NCBI RefSeq assembly: GCF_022008365.1
Contig: NZ_JAIRBA010000028.1
Coordinates: 1-53,784, forward strand
Source: Aequorivita vitellina
GTDB taxonomy: Bacteria; Bacteroidota; Bacteroidia; Flavobacteriales; Flavobacteriaceae
Reading direction: 5' to 3'
DNA: 53,784 nt
A program made the translations under genes and the position numbers. Each line of letters begins with the position of its first letter. Position 1 is the first letter of the stretch. This document shows positions 50,660 to 53,784 of the stretch, piece after piece. Below the pieces are notes generated by a model. That model was not told where the DNA came from, did no database searches, and saw nothing but the letters and a program-made list of their open reading frames with translations.

Positions 50660-53275
50660 ATGGCGAAGAAGGAAACCCCATTGATGAAGCAATACAACAC
50701 GATTAAAGCCAAGTACCCTGATGCTTTGCTACTTTTTCGTGTGGGCGATTTCTACGAAACTTTTGGGAAAGATGCGGTACGCGCTGCAGGCATCCTTAAC
50801 ATTACACTTACTGCGAGAAATAACGGTGGCGATAATATGGAATTGGCAGGTTTTCCGCACCATTCGTTAAATACTTATTTACCAAAACTGGTAATGGCGG
50901 GTTGTCGCGTTGCAATTTGCGACCAGTTGGAAGACCCAAAACTGACTAAGAAAATTGTAAAACGGGGCGTTACCGAATTGGTTACCCCTGGCGTGGCTTT
51001 TAACGATGATATTTTACAGTCTAAATCTAATAACTTTTTGGCTGCGGTACATTTCGGCTCCAAGAATTTAGGGGTTTCGTTTTTGGATGTTTCCACGGGC
51101 GAATTCCTAGTTTCAGAAGGTTCTGCGGAATATGTTGATAAACTGCTTCAAAATTTTAATCCGTCGGAAGTGCTTTTTTCGAAACAAAAACGAAAGCTAT
51201 TTTCTGAAACTTTTGGGAATGAATATCACGTTTTTCACTTGGAAGACTGGATTTTTCAAAGCGATTATTCCTTTGAAACGCTTACAAAACACTTCGACGT
51301 AAAAAATTTAAAAGGCTTTGGCGTAGATCATTTGGAAGATGGTATTATCGCTGCTGGGGCTGCACTCCATTATTTAAGCGAGACGCGACACACCAAACTG
51401 CAGCATATTTCGCGCTTATCGCGAATTGCCGAAGACGAATACGTTTGGATGGACCGTTTTACCATTCGCAATTTGGAGCTTTACCATTCAAATCAACAGA
51501 ATGCAGTAACGCTTTTGGATGTGATAGATAAAACTATTTCGCCAATGGGCGGACGGCTTTTAAAGCGCTGGATGGCTCTTCCGCTTAAAAATGCCGAAAA
51601 GATAAATCGTCGTCACGAAGTTGTAAGTTTTCTGCTGGACAATTCAGTTACTTTGGAAAAAGTTCAGCAATACACCAAACGCATTGGCGATTTAGAACGA
51701 CTTATTTCAAAGGTCGCGACTGGAAAAGTGAACCCACGCGAGCTTATTCAACTTAAAAATTCTTTGGAAGCAGTTGTGCCGATAAAGGCCTTGGCGATGA
51801 ATTCAAAAAACGAATCGCTTAAAATAATTGGTGAACAATTGCACGATTGCGAGTTGCTTCGGAATAAAATAAAAGAAACGCTTTTTGAAGATGCTCCTGT
51901 AAATATTTTAAAGGGAAATTCGATTGCTGAAGGTTTTTCGGAAACCCTTGATTCGCTCCGAAATATTTCAGCAAACGGAAAGGAATATTTAGACGAAATG
52001 CTGGAACGCGAAACAAAACGCACAGGCATTACTTCGCTAAAAATAGCTTCAAACAACGTTTTTGGATATTATATAGAAGTCCGGAACACCCATAAAGACA
52101 AGGTTCCGCAAGAATGGATTAGAAAGCAAACCCTCGTTAGTGCAGAGCGATATATTACCGAAGAACTTAAAGAATACGAAACAAAAATCCTCGGCGCCGA
52201 AGAAAAAATACTGGCGTTGGAGCAGGAAATTTTTGCGAAACTCGTGGCGTGGCTACTTCAATATATTGGTTCGGTTCAGCAAAATGCTGCGTTAATAGCG
52301 CAACTGGATTGTTTATGCTCGTTCGCTACGCAGGCAAATGAGGCTAATTACACACGTCCGTTGCTCGATGATAGTTTCGATTTAGATATAAAAGAAGGGC
52401 GTCATCCGGTTATTGAAAAACAGCTGCCGCCAGATGCGCCGTACATTGCAAACGATGTTTTTTTAGATCGCGACAACCAGCAAATAATTATGATTACCGG
52501 GCCGAACATGAGTGGTAAATCTGCCATTCTTAGGCAAACAGCCTTAATTGTCTTACTTGCGCAAATGGGTAGTTTTGTACCAGCAGCCGCAGTGCGAATG
52601 GGCTGTGTAGACAAAATTTTTACACGAGTAGGAGCGAGCGACAATATTTCGATGGGCGAATCTACTTTTATGGTAGAGATGAATGAAACGGCGAGTATTT
52701 TAAACAATCTGTCGGAAAGAAGTTTAATTCTGTTAGATGAGATAGGGCGTGGTACGAGCACCTACGATGGAATTTCAATTGCTTGGGCGATTAGCGAATA
52801 TTTGCACGAGCACCCTTCGCATGCTAAAACGCTTTTTGCCACACATTACCATGAATTAAATGAAATGACCGAAACTTTTGCGCGAATCAAAAATTACAAT
52901 GTTTCGGTGAAGGAGTTAAAAGACAATGTGCTTTTTCTTCGGAAATTGGTTCCGGGTGGCAGTCAACACAGTTTTGGAATTCACGTTGCAAAGATGGCGG
53001 GCATGCCCCAAGCAGTGCTTTTAAGAGCAAATAAAATACTTAAAAGACTTGAAAGGAGTCATGCTTCGGAAGAATTAACCGAAGATATGAAGGCAGTTTC
53101 AAAAGAAGAAATGCAATTGAGTTTTTTTAAGCTGGATGATCCATTGCTGGAAGAGCTACGTGAAGAAATTTTAGACATTGACATTGATACACTTACGCCC
53201 GTTGAAGCATTAATGAAACTCAATGAAATTAGGCGTATGTTACAACGAAATGCTACTGTTAAAATGAAAAAGTAA
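50660..53275 (+). CDS. mutS: DNA mismatch repair protein MutS
   Basis: A full-length 871-residue MutS, which recognises mismatches and starts repair with Mut[32 protein letters not shown] carries the mismatch-wedging Phe31-x-Glu33. The connector, lever and clamp domains follow. The ATPase has Walker A GPNMSGKS (614-621), [12 protein letters not shown] (Walker B and signature) and LFATHYHEL. The C-terminal about 60 residues, with a beta-clamp-like and tetramer segment, are present. Transcription appears single-gene, and the tRNA operon follows on the same strand. Confidence 0.96.
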   Translation: MAKKETPLMKQYNTIKAKYPDALLLFRVGDFYETFGKDAVRAAGILNITLTARNNGGDNMELAGFPHHSLNTYLPKLVMAGCRVAICDQLEDPKLTKKIVKRGVTELVTPGVAFNDDILQSKSNNFLAAVHFGSKNLGVSFLDVSTGEFLVSEGSAEYVDKLLQNFNPSEVLFSKQKRKLFSETFGNEYHVFHLEDWIFQSDYSFETLTKHFDVKNLKGFGVDHLEDGIIAAGAALHYLSETRHTKLQHISRLSRIAEDEYVWMDRFTIRNLELYHSNQQNAVTLLDVIDKTISPMGGRLLKRWMALPLKNAEKINRRHEVVSFLLDNSVTLEKVQQYTKRIGDLERLISKVATGKVNPRELIQLKNSLEAVVPIKALAMNSKNESLKIIGEQLHDCELLRNKIKETLFEDAPVNILKGNSIAEGFSETLDSLRNISANGKEYLDEMLERETKRTGITSLKIASNNVFGYYIEVRNTHKDKVPQEWIRKQTLVSAERYITEELKEYETKILGAEEKILALEQEIFAKLVAWLLQYIGSVQQNAALIAQLDCLCSFATQANEANYTRPLLDDSFDLDIKEGRHPVIEKQLPPDAPYIANDVFLDRDNQQIIMITGPNMSGKSAILRQTALIVLLAQMGSFVPAAAVRMGCVDKIFTRVGASDNISMGESTFMVEMNETASILNNLSERSLILLDEIGRGTSTYDGISIAWAISEYLHEHPSHAKTLFATHYHELNEMTETFARIKNYNVSVKELKDNVLFLRKLVPGGSQHSFGIHVAKMAGMPQAVLLRANKILKRLERSHASEELTEDMKAVSKEEMQLSFFKLDDPLLEELREEILDIDIDTLTPVEALMKLNEIRRMLQRNATVKMKK

Positions 53276-53303
53276 AATTCTATAATAATTTCTGAAAAAA
53301 CAC

Positions 53304-53333
53304 TTTGCGATTGAAGTAAAATTTTTAAATTTG
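53304..53333 (+). promoter_or_regulatory. Promoter of the tRNA-Gly/tRNA-Leu operon
   Basis: TTTG at 53304-53307, 18 nt, then TAAATTTG at 53326-53333. Transcription would start near 53340, leaving a leader of about 90 nt before tRNA-Gly. Confidence 0.65.
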
Positions 53334-53374
53334 CCACCGCTTACAATACGAAGCAACGTTCATTAAAATTTACT

Positions 53375-53405
53375 GCGAAAATAGCTCTCCCGATAGTTAG
53401 CGGGA
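53375..53405. repeat. Partial tRNA-Gly duplicate joined to a CCCGATAG palindrome
   Basis: GCGAAAATAGCTC (53375-53387) is identical to the first 13 bases of tRNA-Gly at 53430. It is directly followed by TCCCGATAGTTAGCGGGA (53388-53405), an imperfect copy of the palindrome at 53583-53600. Confidence 0.7.
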
Positions 53406-53429
53406 CGGAAGAGTTCCAGATATTAAAAT

Positions 53430-53502
53430 GCGAAAATAGCTCAGTTGGTAGAGCGCCACCTTGCCAAGGTGGAGGTCGCGGGTTCGAATCCCGTTTTTCG
53501 CT
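53430..53502 (+). tRNA. tRNA-Gly (GCC)
   Basis: A 73-nt cloverleaf. The acceptor GCGAAAA pairs with TTTTCGC, followed by discriminator T. The D arm is GCTC...GAGC. The anticodon stem CCACC/GGTGG encloses loop TTGCCAA with anticodon GCC at 53463-53465. The T arm GCGGG-TTCGAAT-CCCGT is intact apart from G-T closure. CCA is not encoded. Confidence 0.95.
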
Positions 53503-53509
53503 CAGCTCT

Positions 53510-53535
53510 AAATGCCGAAAGTATCGGCATTTTTT
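53510..53535 (+). terminator. Terminator-like hairpin after tRNA-Gly
   Basis: AAATGCCGA (53510-53518) pairs perfectly with TCGGCATTT (53524-53532), followed by a T-run. It would separate tRNA-Gly from tRNA-Leu, or act in processing. Confidence 0.75.
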
Positions 53536-53582
53536 GTTAAGTCCAGGCTGCAATTGGCAGCCTATTTAAGCTCGAGTGGTGG

Positions 53583-53600
53583 TCCCGATAGCTATCGGGA
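53583..53600. repeat. Perfect 18-bp palindrome
   Basis: TCCCGATAGCTATCGGGA is its own reverse complement. It belongs to the same family as the imperfect copy at 53388-53405, and the two copies bracket tRNA-Gly. Confidence 0.85.
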
Positions 53601-53618
53601 TGGTAGCCACGTAGAAAT

Positions 53619-53702
53619 GCTGATGTGGTGGAATTGGTAGACACGCCGGACTTAAAATCCTGTGACCATTTGGTCGTGCGGGTTCAAGTCCCGCCATCAG
53701 TA
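53619..53702 (+). tRNA. tRNA-Leu (TAA)
   Basis: An 84-nt class II tRNA. The acceptor GCTGATG pairs with CATCAGT (terminal G-T), with discriminator A. The anticodon stem GGA(C)/..TCC encloses TTAAAA with anticodon TAA. The long variable arm is TGTGACCATTTGGTCGTG, and the T arm is GCGGG-TTCAAGT-CCCGC. CCA is not encoded. Confidence 0.95.
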
Positions 53703-53705
53703 CAG

Positions 53706-53741
53706 AAATCCTCTTTGTTGAAAAACTTGGGGGATTTTTTT
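53706..53741 (+). terminator. Terminator after tRNA-Leu
   Basis: AAATCCTC pairs with the GGGGATTT side around a 17-nt loop, then a long T-run. Confidence 0.6.
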
Positions 53742-53784
53742 GTTTTTATTTTTCTTTAATTGAATGTTTTACGGGTTCATCCCG

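Noticed and set aside
53341-53553. Minus-strand 70-residue frame over tRNA-Gly
   Set aside because: Its middle (SEKRDSNPRPPPWQG) is the well-known spurious translation of a tRNA gene antisense strand.

Overview
The window comes from a low-GC member of the Bacteroidota, almost certainly a marine or aquatic Flavobacteriaceae. The evidence is the gliding and type IX secretion lipoprotein GldJ, two proteins with C-terminal T9SS sorting domains, mevalonate-pathway enzymes, and many promoters of the Bacteroidota type (TTTG or TTG, about 19 nt, then TAnnTTTG) placed 5-60 nt before start codons. Genus cannot be fixed from this sequence. Most of the window is ordinary chromosome. There is no CRISPR array, prophage, insertion sequence or plasmid function.

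Layout. 0-3.4 kb: a small secreted protein, gldJ and a nitroreductase. 3.5-7 kb: a BlaI repressor, a BlaR1/M56 membrane peptidase with a TonB-like tail, a TPR protein and a TonB-like lipoprotein. The repressor's leader carries six tandem copies of a heptamer behind a dyad-rich promoter. 7-10 kb: an outer-membrane protein, then a glycosyltransferase/flippase-like pair. 10-21.4 kb: housekeeping and small hypothetical genes (ruvC, a glutamate-receptor-like K+ channel, hemW, a cyclase, DUF4230 plus transglutaminase, YjbR, a membrane MutS homologue, a metal-dependent hydrolase, an AI-2E exporter). 21.4-27.2 kb: a protein of about 1000 residues fusing an APH-type kinase, an M23 peptidase and a class III aminotransferase, then DUF4407, MepB and a lipocalin-like protein. 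27.7-30.3 kb: a BCCT transporter with a universal stress protein. 30.4-34.7 kb: a Crp-like regulator with a TolC/HlyD/ABC-2 permease efflux operon that lacks an ATPase.

34.8-47.8 kb is the most interesting part. It holds two secreted repeat proteins with T9SS tags, a signal-peptide gene remnant, an operon of ECF sigma factor, single-pass TPR protein (likely anti-sigma) and a large periplasmic TPR-CHAT caspase-like peptidase, and a second TPR-CHAT paralogue. Three intergenic sites share GATGACC-N14-CGTT with exactly the same spacing. They lie upstream of the sigma gene, one T9SS propeller gene and the remnant, and a weaker copy precedes the other T9SS gene. I read this as a candidate ECF promoter, which would define a small regulon of sigma factor, membrane regulator, CHAT peptidase and secreted propellers. 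The second CHAT gene sits between diphosphomevalonate decarboxylase and mevalonate kinase.

48-53.8 kb: mevalonate kinase, a UbiA prenyltransferase, an RNA methyltransferase, mutS, and tRNA-Gly(GCC) and tRNA-Leu(TAA). Near the tRNAs lie two copies of a CCCGATAG-type palindrome and a 13-nt duplicate of the tRNA-Gly 5' end.
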